A stretch of 64,000 nt of DNA from Verrucomicrobiia bacterium (GCA_035765895.1 DASTWL010000034.1:1-64000); one strand, 5' to 3'; shown: positions 32,542-41,651, counted from the stretch's first letter. Notes: a model not told the origin generated them from the sequence alone. A program made the numbers and translations.

Positions 32542-32579
32542 ACCAGCCCGCGCCCCAGCAAGGTCCGCGCAACGGCGGC

Positions 32580-33350
32580 TCAGATTTCGATCAGCGTGAT
32601 TTCCGGCCGACAGCAGAACCGCAGATTGATGTGGAACCAGCCGATGCCGGCGCCAACGTAGAGCGGCCCCGCCGGCGTGGCAAAACGGCCGAGTTCGTAG
32701 GGGCCCACGCCGTAAGGCACGACCAGCGCGCCGTAAAACGGCAGCCGCACCTGCCCGCCGTGCGAATGCCCCGCCAGCAACAAATCATACCGGTGCGGCG
32801 CCAGCTTCTCACACCACGCCGGGTAATGGGCGAGCAGGATGTTTTTCACGCCGGTCTCCGGCGGGAGAACGGCCGGGGTTTCACACGTCAGCCCGTGCAG
32901 ACGCACCCGGCCGCCCGGCGCGATCACGCTCGCATCCAGCAGCCAGGCGCCGCCCGTGGCCGCAAAGGCCCGCGCGATGGCCCCGAAATCGGCGCGGCTC
33001 CAGTAGTCATGGTTTCCGGGCACTCCGAACAGCGGCGCCTGAATGCCCAGGAGAATTTCCAGCGCTTCCGGCAGGTGCTCCCGTTCTTCGATGATGTCGC
33101 CGGAAAAGCAGACGAAGTCCGGCTTGAGCGCGTTGATGCGGGCCACCACCGACGCCAGCCAGCGGCGGTTCCCCTTGTGATGCAGGTCGGTGAAATGAAC
33201 GAAACGCGCGACCGGCGGACCGTTCGCCAGCCGGAGCTGATTGACCTTGAGCCAATGCGGCTCGACCAGCGCCGCATCGCCGACCGCGAGCAACTGAAGG
33301 CCGGCCAGACCCAGCTTGAAGAATCGGCGGCGATTGAAGCGTTTGCGCAT
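32580..33350 (-). CDS. Tat-exported metallophosphoesterase
   Basis: The 256-residue calcineurin-like phosphoesterase starts with a twin-arginine signal-anchor (FNRRRFFKLGLAGLQLL), which fixes the start at 33350. All metal motifs are present: FTDLHH, FSGDIIEE, GVPGNHDYW, LAHYPAW and LAGHSHGGQ. It resembles YaeI-type phosphodiesterases that act on lipid-linked or nucleotide substrates at the membrane. It lies between the CoaB-like gene and recG on one strand. The exact substrate is unknown. Confidence 0.92.
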   Translation of the reverse strand: MRKRFNRRRFFKLGLAGLQLLAVGDAALVEPHWLKVNQLRLANGPPVARFVHFTDLHHKGNRRWLASVVARINALKPDFVCFSGDIIEEREHLPEALEILLGIQAPLFGVPGNHDYWSRADFGAIARAFAATGGAWLLDASVIAPGGRVRLHGLTCETPAVLPPETGVKNILLAHYPAWCEKLAPHRYDLLLAGHSHGGQVRLPFYGALVVPYGVGPYELGRFATPAGPLYVGAGIGWFHINLRFCCRPEITLIEI

Positions 33351-33405
33351 GGCGGACGGGGCAAACTGATCCGCCCGTCCGCGGCGAACAAGCCGCGCGT
33401 GCCGC

Positions 33406-34068
33406 TCAGCCCTTCTTCTGCTTGCGCGCCACGAAATCTTCCAGCGCCGAGAACAAACCGGCGGTGCCCGCAAAATGCCGCTGGCCCGCCGGCGTCACCA
33501 GGCCAAAGCCGTCGCCGTAGGCCGGACCGTTGGCCACACACGCGCTGATCCTGGTTTCCTCCATCAGCATCTGCGCGGCCACGAGCGCGTCCTCGCGCTT
33601 GCCTTCCACTTCGTATTTCCAGCCGACCACCTGCGATTTGGGAAACCATTCAGGCAACTGGCTGATGAGCTTCGGCGTTGGAACCAGTTCGGCCAGCAAC
33701 GCCCCGTCGCGGGTGGAGAATTTATCCGAGGCGATTTCCTCGAGCCGGCCTTCGCTGTCGCGTTTCCAGATCTTGCCGAACATGAAATCGCCCACGGCGG
33801 CCATGTGAAACACGGCGTCAAATGAACTTTTGGAAAGGGTCTTGAGCTTGTCCTGCAAATCGGCGGTGGTGCTGAAGTTGATCACCTTCTGTGCACGGCG
33901 CTGACCGTTCCAGGTGGATTGTTCGCCGACGAGCAACGTGACCTGATGCCCGCGGCCGGCGAGGAAGTTGGCCATTTCGGTGCCGGTGCGGCCGGTCGAG
34001 AAATTGGTCAGGCGACGCACCGTGTCGAGTTTTTCAATCGTGGGACCCGCAGTAACAATAAAATTCAT
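33406..34068 (-). CDS. Stand-alone phosphopantothenoylcysteine synthetase (CoaB-like)
   Basis: The 220-residue protein equals the C-terminal half of the bifunctional Dfp/CoaBC protein. The typical opening FIVTAGPTIEKLDTVRRLTN then FSTGRTGTEMANFLAGRGHQV is present, followed by the conserved MAAVGDFMF and the phrase VGWKYEVEG that corresponds to GFK-x-E in CoaB, and CVANGPAYGDGFGLV. It joins cysteine to 4'-phosphopantothenate in coenzyme A synthesis. No decarboxylase (CoaC) half is attached; it must be encoded elsewhere if the enzyme is active. Confidence 0.86.
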   Translation of the reverse strand: MNFIVTAGPTIEKLDTVRRLTNFSTGRTGTEMANFLAGRGHQVTLLVGEQSTWNGQRRAQKVINFSTTADLQDKLKTLSKSSFDAVFHMAAVGDFMFGKIWKRDSEGRLEEIASDKFSTRDGALLAELVPTPKLISQLPEWFPKSQVVGWKYEVEGKREDALVAAQMLMEETRISACVANGPAYGDGFGLVTPAGQRHFAGTAGLFSALEDFVARKQKKG

Positions 34069-34135
34069 AGGGGGCGGAGCATACGCGAAACCCGCCGCGT
34101 GGAAAGATGGAAAGTGGCGGACCCCAGCCAGCAGC

Positions 34136-34876
34136 TCAATTCCCCTCCGCCCTAGCCCACCGCAAAGGCGCGGGCAGCGAGCACGCGGCGAATTCCAGAT
34201 GGATCACCCGCCGATGGGCCGGCCTCGTCGCAGCCAAGGAAGCATGCAAGAGCAGCGGGCGCATCAACAGCACGCCCCCTCGCCGGATGGTGCAACTGAC
34301 GGGGACGTTCTCCGCCAGGCGGCGCTCCATCACGGCGGCGGCCAGCCGGCCATCTCGATGAGAACCCGGCAAAACCCGCAATGGACCATTGTCTGGACCA
34401 CAATCGTCCAGATGCACGCGCACGGTCACCAGACCGGCGAGCACAGCGGCGGGCGGCTGCACGTTCACGACACCGTCTTTAACTGACCAAGGTCCGTAGC
34501 CGGGCACCGCCGCACGTTCGCGAACACAAATCGTCGTATCTTGATGCCACGCGACTTTCCAGTTTGCTGCCGGGGTCTTGTCGAACAGAATCCCCTTCAC
34601 CGGAAAGGCGGCATCGCCGAGCAGCGGTTCCACCAGTGCGCGGATTTCGGGGGCCGCAGCCAGTTCCCGCACGGCCGGCACGGCGAAAAGCAGATTTCGC
34701 AAGGCGTAGCCTTCCCGCCCCGCGGCATCCGTCACGGCCGCGCTGACATCCGCCAGCGCCCGCTCCGACAACACGCCTTCCACGACCACGAAGCCGGCCT
34801 CTTGGAAGTGGCGGACAAACCCGGCATCACCCGCCGCAAAACGCCAGGCGTCCCGACCGTGTTCTGACTGGTTCAT
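34136..34876 (-). CDS. Phytanoyl-CoA dioxygenase (PhyH) family protein
   Basis: The 246-residue Fe(II)/2-oxoglutarate-dependent oxygenase shows the metal triad as His111-x-Asp113 in AWHQDTT and distal His211 in LLLHAS, with Arg222/223 for 2-oxoglutarate in HRRVIHLEF. The central phrase LRVLPGSHRDG is typical of PhyH proteins. It probably hydroxylates a small metabolite. It lies downstream of the macroglobulin-like gene and upstream of the CoaB-like gene on the same strand. The substrate is not predictable. Confidence 0.9.
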   Translation of the reverse strand: MNQSEHGRDAWRFAAGDAGFVRHFQEAGFVVVEGVLSERALADVSAAVTDAAGREGYALRNLLFAVPAVRELAAAPEIRALVEPLLGDAAFPVKGILFDKTPAANWKVAWHQDTTICVRERAAVPGYGPWSVKDGVVNVQPPAAVLAGLVTVRVHLDDCGPDNGPLRVLPGSHRDGRLAAAVMERRLAENVPVSCTIRRGGVLLMRPLLLHASLAATRPAHRRVIHLEFAACSLPAPLRWARAEGN

Positions 34877-34968
34877 TCGTTAGCGCCCGGCCCGGTTTTC
34901 CCCGGCCGCCAGCAGCACTACCGCAAGCATTGCGCGCATTCGGTTTCCGTTTCGGCGACTTCGCTCGT

Positions 34969-37900
34969 TCATTTCGCGTCTTCCACCTTGACCCATTGTT
35001 CGGCGCCGTTGCAGCGGATTTCGGGCACATACATCGCCTGGCCGAGCACCGGCAGCGCGTGGAATTCGCCCGGCACTTCGGCGCGCAGGTCGTAGCGAAT
35101 CTCCCAGACGCCCTCGGGCAGCTTGTCGATGAACAGCGCCACCTTGCGGTCGCGTAATTCCTGATAAACCCAGCGGGTCCGGCCGGTGTAATCGGAATCT
35201 TCAGGTAGTGGGGCAGGCATCTTGCCTGCCCGGTTGCGCGCAGGCTTGGCGGAAGTCCCACCGGACAGGCTGGAAGACTTTCCCACTACGGCATGCTTCC
35301 GCTCCACCGCGCCGGACTTGAGTTCCTTCGCGTAGAGCGATTCGCCGCTGCGGATTTCCACGGCCTCGAACCCGGCCGGCTTCAAATCCTCGAACATCAA
35401 ATATTCGTAGTTGTTCTTCCCCTCGATGGTGAGGACGGTTTCAACCCGTTCGCCGCTCTTCACCGTCTCGCCATTGAGGAGCGGCTCCTGGTCATAGACG
35501 TAGCCCTTGAGCAGCGTCGGACGGCCGACCAGCTTGAAGTATTGGCGCTTCACGAAAAGCTCGTTGCCCGCCGCCGTGATGGGCTCCTCCTGGCTGAAAA
35601 ACTTCGCTTCGACCGCGAAATACACCGACGCACCGCCCTGCTTGTTCCCCTCCTTGGAGGGGCCTGGGGTGGGTTTCCCCGGCTTCACCTGGATTCGAAC
35701 CTCGTTGCTGTCCTTGATGAGTTTCGCGTCCACCTCAAAGCGGCTCGGCGCATTGAAGACATCCGCGCCGCTGACCTTCTTCGACGCGACCTTCGTGCCG
35801 TTGACGGTCAGGACGTATTCCAAGTCCGGTGCGATTTCACCGCTGGCTTTGAGATAATCCGTCATCGCCAGCACGGCGATAGCGGTGTCGCGCGTGTTGC
35901 TCCACTGCGCGCCGCGACGGTTCTTGATGAGCCAGTTCGCCACCGGCTCGACGAGTTGGTTCGTCGGGTCAATCGCCAGCAGCGCCCGCAACGCAAAGGC
36001 CGTCGCCTCCACCCCGCCATCGGACCAGCGCCAATAGAGGCCGTCTTCGCCCCAGTGGGCGGTGCCCATGACCGTTGAGGGTTGAGAGTTGCTGGTTGAT
36101 GGTTTGCCGTCCACCAGCACGGACGTGTCCGGGCGGTCGTCGCGCTTCACGCCATTTTCCAGATTTTCGATAAGCGTCTTCGCCTCGGCGTCCTTGCCGA
36201 AGTAGTGAGCGGAAAGTGCCAGCAGCGAACGCGTGTAGGCGTTCAATTTCTCGCGATTCGTCCAGAGATTGTCGAAGGCCTTGGCTTCCATCTGCGACAA
36301 GCCGGATTCGTTTTGCGCGGCTTTGTGGGCGGCAAGCGCGTGCAGCATGAAGGCTTGCATGTCGTAATTTTCCTCCTGCTCGACGAGTGTCTTGTCGAGG
36401 AACTCGGCGCCGCGCCGCGCGACTTCGGGCTTCACTGCCACACCCGCCTGTTTCGCCAGCGACAATCCCCACACCACGTAGGCCGTCATCCAGGGATCGC
36501 TCTGGCCTTCCTTCCACCAGCCCCAGCCACCGTCGCCGTGCTGGAAATCGTAGAGCCGATCCAGCCCAGCCTTGGTCATGTCGTCGAGCTTGGCGAGGTC
36601 CTGTTTGCCCTTCGGATGCGTGGCGGCGGCGGAATTCGTTTCAATGCCACCGAACACGCGGCCCATCACGTCCTCGGGTTGCAGGCCCGCGTCTTTAAGC
36701 GTCTTGGCCACGATGGTGGCCGGCAGGAAACGGCTCATCGTCTGCTCGGTGCAGCCGTAGGGATAATCAATCAGGTAAGGCAACGCATCGAGCATCGTCA
36801 CCGCGAGGCTCGGCGTGACTTGCACGGTCAGTTGGGTGGAACCGGCCTTCCGCTCGGCAGGCAGATCCAGTTTCACGGTCACGTCGTTGCCCCGCACCTT
36901 GCCGGACTTGGCGAGGAACTTCTCGATGCCGTGTTCGTAAGCGACGTAGGTTTTCTCCATCGCATCGGAATACTTGCCGCCGCGACCGGTGACTTTGAGG
37001 TTCACTTCGCCGGGTTGTTTGACGGAGGCAATCCAATCCGCGCGGGCTTCGCCATTGGCAGGGAGTTTTAAATAAAAATCCGGCATTTTTCCTGACTTGG
37101 GCAAACTGGAGGCTTGCGCCGCACTGGAAACCATTTCCAATCCGCCATCCATTTCCAACGCCACCTTCGCCTCCAACGGCTCATCCGTATTATTGTTCAC
37201 GACCGCCGAGATCGTCACCGTGTCGCCCACGATGAAGAAGCGCGGCGCCTGAAGACGCACGATGAGCGGCTGCTTGGTGCGTGTGGTGGTGTCCGCGATG
37301 CCGAACTGGTTGCCGCTTGTGACCGCGCGGGCCGTGGCCTTCCAGCCCGTCAACGAATCGGGATATTTCACCTTCACCTTTGCCGTGCCATCCGCGCCCG
37401 TCATCACATCCGGCTGCCACAACACGGTCGAGCGAAAATCACTGCGCACCACGACCGCGGGTTCGGGCGCGGGCTCACCCGCCACCGCGCCACCCAGGCC
37501 TGTAACTGACTTCGCCATGGGCATCTCCTGCATGGCCATCGGTGCCGCGACGGCGGGTGAAACCATGCCCGGCATCTTGGCGGCCCGCAACGCGTAGAAT
37601 CCGCCGGCCGCTCCTCCACCCCCAACCCCGCCCGTGGGCTGATTAAGGGCCGCGTCCTTGTCGGCCAATTCCAGTTCATCCACAGCCGCCGGCAGCACGT
37701 TGGTGTCCTCGATCCCGCGCTGCTGCCGCTCGTAAGCCTCGACCTGGGACGCCTCGATGAGCTGGTCATCCACGCGCACGAGCTTCACGTAGCGGCGCTG
37801 GTTGAAGGTGCTGCCCGTCTGCGTCGCCTGCGGGCGTTTCGTGCCGAAGTAGAACTGGCGCGGATCGCCCGCGTAATCGCCCTGGATGTAGAACACGGAT

Positions 37901-40900
37901 TCGTCCACGAGACTGAAGGCGACCTCGGCGGGCACCGGTTTGCCCGCATCATCCCGGGTGGTGACGGTGAACGTGCCTTCCGCGCGCGGCTGGTATTGCG
38001 GCCGGTCGGGCTTCACATCCACGGTCAGGAAGTTCTTCGTCGGCGGCACCACGACTTGTTTGGTGTCGGTGTAAAGCTGGTTGTCGCTCACCATGGCGGC
38101 GTTCAGGAAAATATTCGGCACGTGCTGTTCGGTCACGTCGAGTTCGACGAGTTTGGTCGTGCCGTCGAGGTGAATGAGCTTCGCGCTCAGCAGGTCATCG
38201 GCTTCAACGGTGAACAGCACGTAACGGTCGTTGTCCGCGGTCTGAATCATCACCGGCGCCTGCTGGCCGACGCGAAACGTGTCCTTGTCCACGATGAGTT
38301 CCAAGCCACCGGTGCGGTAGCCCAGGTCGGTGGACTTGTCGGTGCAAACCCACACGGTGGTCCCGGCCTTGATGGGATTGGCCACCTGCAACTTCTGCTT
38401 CGCGACCGTGTCCTCGCTGGTCCACGCGACGCGGTAATAACCTTCGCGTTCAGGTTTGAAATCCAGTTGCGCCGTTCCATTCGTGTCGGTCTTGAGCGTT
38501 TTGGTCAGAATGTCGTCGTGCTGGTAGCCGCGGAATTTGAGCCGCCAGCCGGGTTCGTTGGGCCGGGTTGGGGGCGGCGGCCAGATGGAGGTTTTGGCGC
38601 GCCGTTGTTTGAGTTCATCGCCTTTGACTTCGCGACCGTCCGGCGCGATCCAGATTTCCCACCAGTAATCGCGCGTCACCTTCACGGTGCCTTCGCAGAC
38701 GACGGGTTGCTGGTTCGCATCGGCCGCCTTGAACTCAACGCTCACCTTGTCCTGCGGCTGGTAGAGGCGATGGTCCGTGTCCGCGTGCACGAAGTAACGC
38801 TGCCGCGTGACGCGCACCGTGCCCGTGCCGGTGATTTCCCGCCGGCTGGCATCGGTGACGCGTGCTTCGATGCGATACTCGTAATCCTGATTTGCCCCGC
38901 GCGGCGTCTCGAAGGTCAACGTCGCCTTGCCCCCGGCATCGGTCTTGAGCGTCTCGCGTTTCACGACCTGCCCGCCGCCCCACCAGCGACCGCGGTAGCC
39001 GCCCGCCTGGTCCATGTCCTGGTAAAACCACGGGAACTCGCGCGGCTGCGGCCAGGACTGCCAGTAAGGATTCTGGTTCACGACCACTTCGACGCTGGCG
39101 TTGGCGACCGGGCCGCCGAAGTAGTAGTCGGCCTGGATGGTGACCTCGACGACGTCACCAAGCTTGAACACCTTCTTCCGCCCCGCTTCCTCCGGCGTGC
39201 TGACGGCGACTTTGAACTCAGGCAGCTTGTATTCCTCGAGCCGGAACAACGTCGCGCTGCCGATGCTGTGCTGGCGGCCGTCATCCCAAAACTGCACATG
39301 GTATTCGCCGAGCGGCATCTGCTCCGTCAGTTCGAGCGCGCCCCACGCGCTGCCGAAGGAGTTCAACGTGGCCTTGCCCTCCTTGACCTTCGTGCCCCGC
39401 GGATCGTTGATTTGATACTCGATCGTCTGATTGGCGGGCGTGGAATAAACGCCATCCGCGTATCGCCGCGCAATGAATTTCCAGTTCACCGTCTCCTTGG
39501 GCCGATAGGCGGGCCGGTCGGTGAAGGCGTAGATGCGCCAAACCTGCCGATCTGGTATCGGCAGCCCGGTGGCCGGGTCAATGGTGCTCCAGTTGAATCT
39601 GCGATTTCCGTAACTGTTGCCGATGCTGAACGCCTGCCGGTCCTTGAGCATCGCGCTGGCGAACAGCTCCACGCCCGTATTATCGCGCTGCTCCAGATCG
39701 AACACGGCCAACCCATCGGCATCTGTCTCCTTGGACTGTTCGCGCACTCGCCACTCGCCATTCCAGTTCCAACGTTCTCGCAGCACCACCCTGGCATGGG
39801 CCAGCGGCGCGCCGCTGTGGGCGTCGCAAAAATAAACCAGCGCCTGCTTGCCGGAACTCTTGAGCACGAGCGCCGCGTCCGTGACGAGAATCAACTGGCG
39901 CGACGTTTGGCCACCGGCCTTGCCTTCGAGGACGTAAGCGCCGGGCGGGAGTTTTTCGTCGAGCCGGGCGGTGGCATTGCCGGGCCGGTAGTCGCCTTTG
40001 TTTTCAACGTCGCGCGTCCAGCTTTTCAACTTCTCACGACCCGCGAGGGGGATTTCATCCACCCAATCGCCCTGGTTTTCACCGAACTTCACATCGCGAT
40101 TCAATTCCACCGGATACAGTGCCAGCTCGATTTGCTTCACGTTGCGCCAGTTGAGCGAGTATTGGATTTCCGAGCCGGGCAGGAAGAAGTCGGACACCAT
40201 CACGTTCAACTGCGGGCCGGTGATGTCCTTGATGGCCTGCTGGGCCTGTTCCCAGTAACGCGTCTCGCCCTTTTTGAATTCGCCCACCAGCCGCCGGTAA
40301 AGTTCCAGCGCGCGGACGTAATCCGGTTCGGTGTGCCAGGTGCCGTCCTTGAGGACGACCACGCGACCCTCGCCGGCAAGCCATTGGGCGTAGTTGAACA
40401 GCGCGTCGTCATACCAGTCCGTTTTCGTGCCCGACTTGAGCGCGCCCTCGAATTCGTCCTGCACGCGCTGACGCTGTTCGGCGTCATTCCCGCCCCGGCT
40501 GCGCAGCGCCATCGCGAGGAGGTAATGCGCGTGGGCCCGGTCCGCTTCCGACGACGCAATCTTCAACGCATTCTCGAGAATGGCCGGATCAATCTGGTTG
40601 CCGAAGTAGCCGTAGGAGTAATACGGCTCAGCCTGCGGCGGCTGCGCCATGCGCCAGACGATGGCGAGGTAACGTTCGCGGGCCAGCTCGACGTCGCGCG
40701 CGCCGGCCCACCAGTCCAGCGCCCGCTGGTAATACGGCCAGGCCTGCCCCCAGTTGCGCTGGTTGCGCCGCGTCCACCAGAAATCGCCGAGCGACTCCTG
40801 CACCTCGGCCCAGACGCGGTCCTGGTCCTCCGGGCGCGCCACGTCGCGCACCAGCTTCTCCAGTTCGGTGCGCGCCTGTTCGAGCGGCGTGTTGTCGGCG

Positions 40901-41160
40901 GATTGCGTGGCCGCGGCGGCGCGCCACTGGGTGTCGTAGCAGCGGAAAGCCACCCAGCGTGCGTCGCTGGCGGCGAGGTTCGACATCAGCAGGGCGCGCG
41001 CATACAACTCGTGCGCCTTGCTGAAGGATTTTTCCGCGTAAAACTTTTCGGCCTCAGCCTTGAGCGAGGCGAAATCAGCGGGTGGTTCCGCGGCCAGCGC
41101 GGTCAGGGCGAGGAGACAACCCAGCGAGAGCAGGAAGCGCATAATTGGAGTGTGGCTCAT
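34969..41160 (-). CDS. Alpha-2-macroglobulin-like protein with CTEQ thioester motif
   Basis: The 2063-residue protein begins with a signal peptide (MRFLLSLGCLLALTALA, Met7) and an N-terminal helical, TPR-like region to about residue 330. MG domains follow, with the MG2-type phrase IYAFTDRPAYRPKETVNWKF near 545, a Gly-rich insert near 1190, and the A2M domain (STVLWQPDVMTGADGTAKVK, about 1240). The thioester site is YPYGCTEQTMSRF near 1467, then an alpha/alpha thioester-domain barrel. Bacterial A2Ms trap proteases in the periplasm. The usual partner pbpC is absent. At least four short repeats interrupt the frame in loops (about residues 1345, 1690, 1830, 1970). The start overlaps the upstream stop as ATGA. 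Confidence 0.93.
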   Translation of the reverse strand: MSHTPIMRFLLSLGCLLALTALAAEPPADFASLKAEAEKFYAEKSFSKAHELYARALLMSNLAASDARWVAFRCYDTQWRAAAATQSADNTPLEQARTELEKLVRDVARPEDQDRVWAEVQESLGDFWWTRRNQRNWGQAWPYYQRALDWWAGARDVELARERYLAIVWRMAQPPQAEPYYSYGYFGNQIDPAILENALKIASSEADRAHAHYLLAMALRSRGGNDAEQRQRVQDEFEGALKSGTKTDWYDDALFNYAQWLAGEGRVVVLKDGTWHTEPDYVRALELYRRLVGEFKKGETRYWEQAQQAIKDITGPQLNVMVSDFFLPGSEIQYSLNWRNVKQIELALYPVELNRDVKFGENQGDWVDEIPLAGREKLKSWTRDVENKGDYRPGNATARLDEKLPPGAYVLEGKAGGQTSRQLILVTDAALVLKSSGKQALVYFCDAHSGAPLAHARVVLRERWNWNGEWRVREQSKETDADGLAVFDLEQRDNTGVELFASAMLKDRQAFSIGNSYGNRRFNWSTIDPATGLPIPDRQVWRIYAFTDRPAYRPKETVNWKFIARRYADGVYSTPANQTIEYQINDPRGTKVKEGKATLNSFGSAWGALELTEQMPLGEYHVQFWDDGRQHSIGSATLFRLEEYKLPEFKVAVSTPEEAGRKKVFKLGDVVEVTIQADYYFGGPVANASVEVVVNQNPYWQSWPQPREFPWFYQDMDQAGGYRGRWWGGGQVVKRETLKTDAGGKATLTFETPRGANQDYEYRIEARVTDASRREITGTGTVRVTRQRYFVHADTDHRLYQPQDKVSVEFKAADANQQPVVCEGTVKVTRDYWWEIWIAPDGREVKGDELKQRRAKTSIWPPPPTRPNEPGWRLKFRGYQHDDILTKTLKTDTNGTAQLDFKPEREGYYRVAWTSEDTVAKQKLQVANPIKAGTTVWVCTDKSTDLGYRTGGLELIVDKDTFRVGQQAPVMIQTADNDRYVLFTVEADDLLSAKLIHLDGTTKLVELDVTEQHVPNIFLNAAMVSDNQLYTDTKQVVVPPTKNFLTVDVKPDRPQYQPRAEGTFTVTTRDDAGKPVPAEVAFSLVDESVFYIQGDYAGDPRQFYFGTKRPQATQTGSTFNQRRYVKLVRVDDQLIEASQVEAYERQQRGIEDTNVLPAAVDELELADKDAALNQPTGGVGGGGAAGGFYALRAAKMPGMVSPAVAAPMAMQEMPMAKSVTGLGGAVAGEPAPEPAVVVRSDFRSTVLWQPDVMTGADGTAKVKVKYPDSLTGWKATARAVTSGNQFGIADTTTRTKQPLIVRLQAPRFFIVGDTVTISAVVNNNTDEPLEAKVALEMDGGLEMVSSAAQASSLPKSGKMPDFYLKLPANGEARADWIASVKQPGEVNLKVTGRGGKYSDAMEKTYVAYEHGIEKFLAKSGKVRGNDVTVKLDLPAERKAGSTQLTVQVTPSLAVTMLDALPYLIDYPYGCTEQTMSRFLPATIVAKTLKDAGLQPEDVMGRVFGGIETNSAAATHPKGKQDLAKLDDMTKAGLDRLYDFQHGDGGWGWWKEGQSDPWMTAYVVWGLSLAKQAGVAVKPEVARRGAEFLDKTLVEQEENYDMQAFMLHALAAHKAAQNESGLSQMEAKAFDNLWTNREKLNAYTRSLLALSAHYFGKDAEAKTLIENLENGVKRDDRPDTSVLVDGKPSTSNSQPSTVMGTAHWGEDGLYWRWSDGGVEATAFALRALLAIDPTNQLVEPVANWLIKNRRGAQWSNTRDTAIAVLAMTDYLKASGEIAPDLEYVLTVNGTKVASKKVSGADVFNAPSRFEVDAKLIKDSNEVRIQVKPGKPTPGPSKEGNKQGGASVYFAVEAKFFSQEEPITAAGNELFVKRQYFKLVGRPTLLKGYVYDQEPLLNGETVKSGERVETVLTIEGKNNYEYLMFEDLKPAGFEAVEIRSGESLYAKELKSGAVERKHAVVGKSSSLSGGTSAKPARNRAGKMPAPLPEDSDYTGRTRWVYQELRDRKVALFIDKLPEGVWEIRYDLRAEVPGEFHALPVLGQAMYVPEIRCNGAEQWVKVEDAK
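35205..35289. repeat. Palindromic element inside the macroglobulin gene, with terminal inverted repeats
   Basis: This 85-bp block is bounded by inverted repeats GTAGTGGG (35205-35212) and CCCACTAC (35282-35289). Inside is a perfect 9-bp hairpin, GGGCAGGCA/TGCCTGCCC with loop TCT (35211-35231), and a second weaker stem (GGAAGTC/GACTTTCC). It is read through in the minus frame and adds a Ser/Pro/Ala/Lys-rich loop containing RAGKMPAPLPEDS between two conserved strands of the last domain. Confidence 0.7.
35641..35690. repeat. Short palindromic insertion in the macroglobulin gene (PGPSKEG type)
   Basis: A 16-base palindrome CCCCTCCTTGGAGGGG (35647-35662) sits in a C/G-homopolymer-rich tract and encodes GKPTPGPSKEGNKQG on the minus strand, interrupting a beta segment of the protein. 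Sequences of this kind are common as dispersed repeats in diverse bacteria; only one copy lies in this window. Confidence 0.5.
36068..36110. repeat. Tandem CAAC-type insertion in the macroglobulin gene
   Basis: The minus strand reads ATCAACC-AGCAACTCTCAACC-CTCAAC, a run of near-identical 6-8 base units, encoding PSTSNSQPSTV. It separates otherwise conserved parts of the thioester-domain helical barrel. It looks like a short repeat tolerated in a loop. Confidence 0.45.
37082..37135. repeat. Second GKMP-type element in the macroglobulin gene
   Basis: On the minus strand this tract contains GCAAGC-CTCCA-GTTTGC, an imperfect palindrome, then CAGGAAAAATGCC, and encodes QASSLPKSGKMPDF. It shares the peptide pattern SSL...GKMP and part of its DNA with the element at 35205-35289 in the same reading frame, so the two appear related. 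Confidence 0.5.
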
Positions 41161-41651
41161 TGGTTCACGGCGGGGGCAACGGGTGATGGTGCGGGGGCGG
41201 GCAGCGTGACGCAAATTTCTCCCATGACGACTGTTGGTTTGATCATGCCCAGTTTTAGCTTCACCTCATAAATCCAGCCATCGATTTTTTGCCGGAACGG
41301 ACTGACCGGTCCGCCTTCACGCCGCCCCACACCGACGGCCGCCAAGGTGCCCAACAGCAACACGGTCGTCAGACCAGCCGCCAAGCTCCCCGCCCGCCGG
41401 CGCCACCGCCCCACCGGACAATCCCGGGTCAAAATGCGCCCGTCGGCCCGCCGGTGCAGGCGCGCGCAAAGCGAACCTTCCGGGCGGCGAATGAGCGCTC
41501 CGGCCTCCGCGCCGGTCAGCGCCGAAAGGTCATAGACATATTTGCGGCATTGGTCGCAAAACCGCACGCGGTCATCACCATGCATGGTTTCCCAGCGGGC
41601 CCGGCAAGGCGACGCCACCCGCACCTGATCGAGGAAAGGCTTCGTTTCCAT
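41157..41651 (-). CDS. Small membrane protein with N-terminal Cys-rich motif, coupled to the macroglobulin gene
   Basis: The 164-residue protein starts with a conserved-looking cytoplasmic motif (VRVASPCRARWETMHGDDRV, then RFCDQCRKYVYDLS), which I know as a recurring N-terminus of small proteins in Acidobacteria and Verrucomicrobia. A further Cys pair lies in SLCARL and TRDCPVG. One membrane helix follows near residues 88-109 (LAAGLTTVLLLGTLAAVGVG). The C-terminal 50 residues are presumably periplasmic. Its stop overlaps the start of the macroglobulin-like gene (ATGA), so the two are translated together; it may anchor or regulate that protein. The four N-terminal cysteines may bind a metal. 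Confidence 0.78.
   Translation of the reverse strand: METKPFLDQVRVASPCRARWETMHGDDRVRFCDQCRKYVYDLSALTGAEAGALIRRPEGSLCARLHRRADGRILTRDCPVGRWRRRAGSLAAGLTTVLLLGTLAAVGVGRREGGPVSPFRQKIDGWIYEVKLKLGMIKPTVVMGEICVTLPAPAPSPVAPAVNQ

Noticed and set aside
37996-41271. A 1091-codon open frame antisense to the macroglobulin-like gene
   Set aside because: No signal peptide or motif, and composition typical of antisense frames in high-GC genes.
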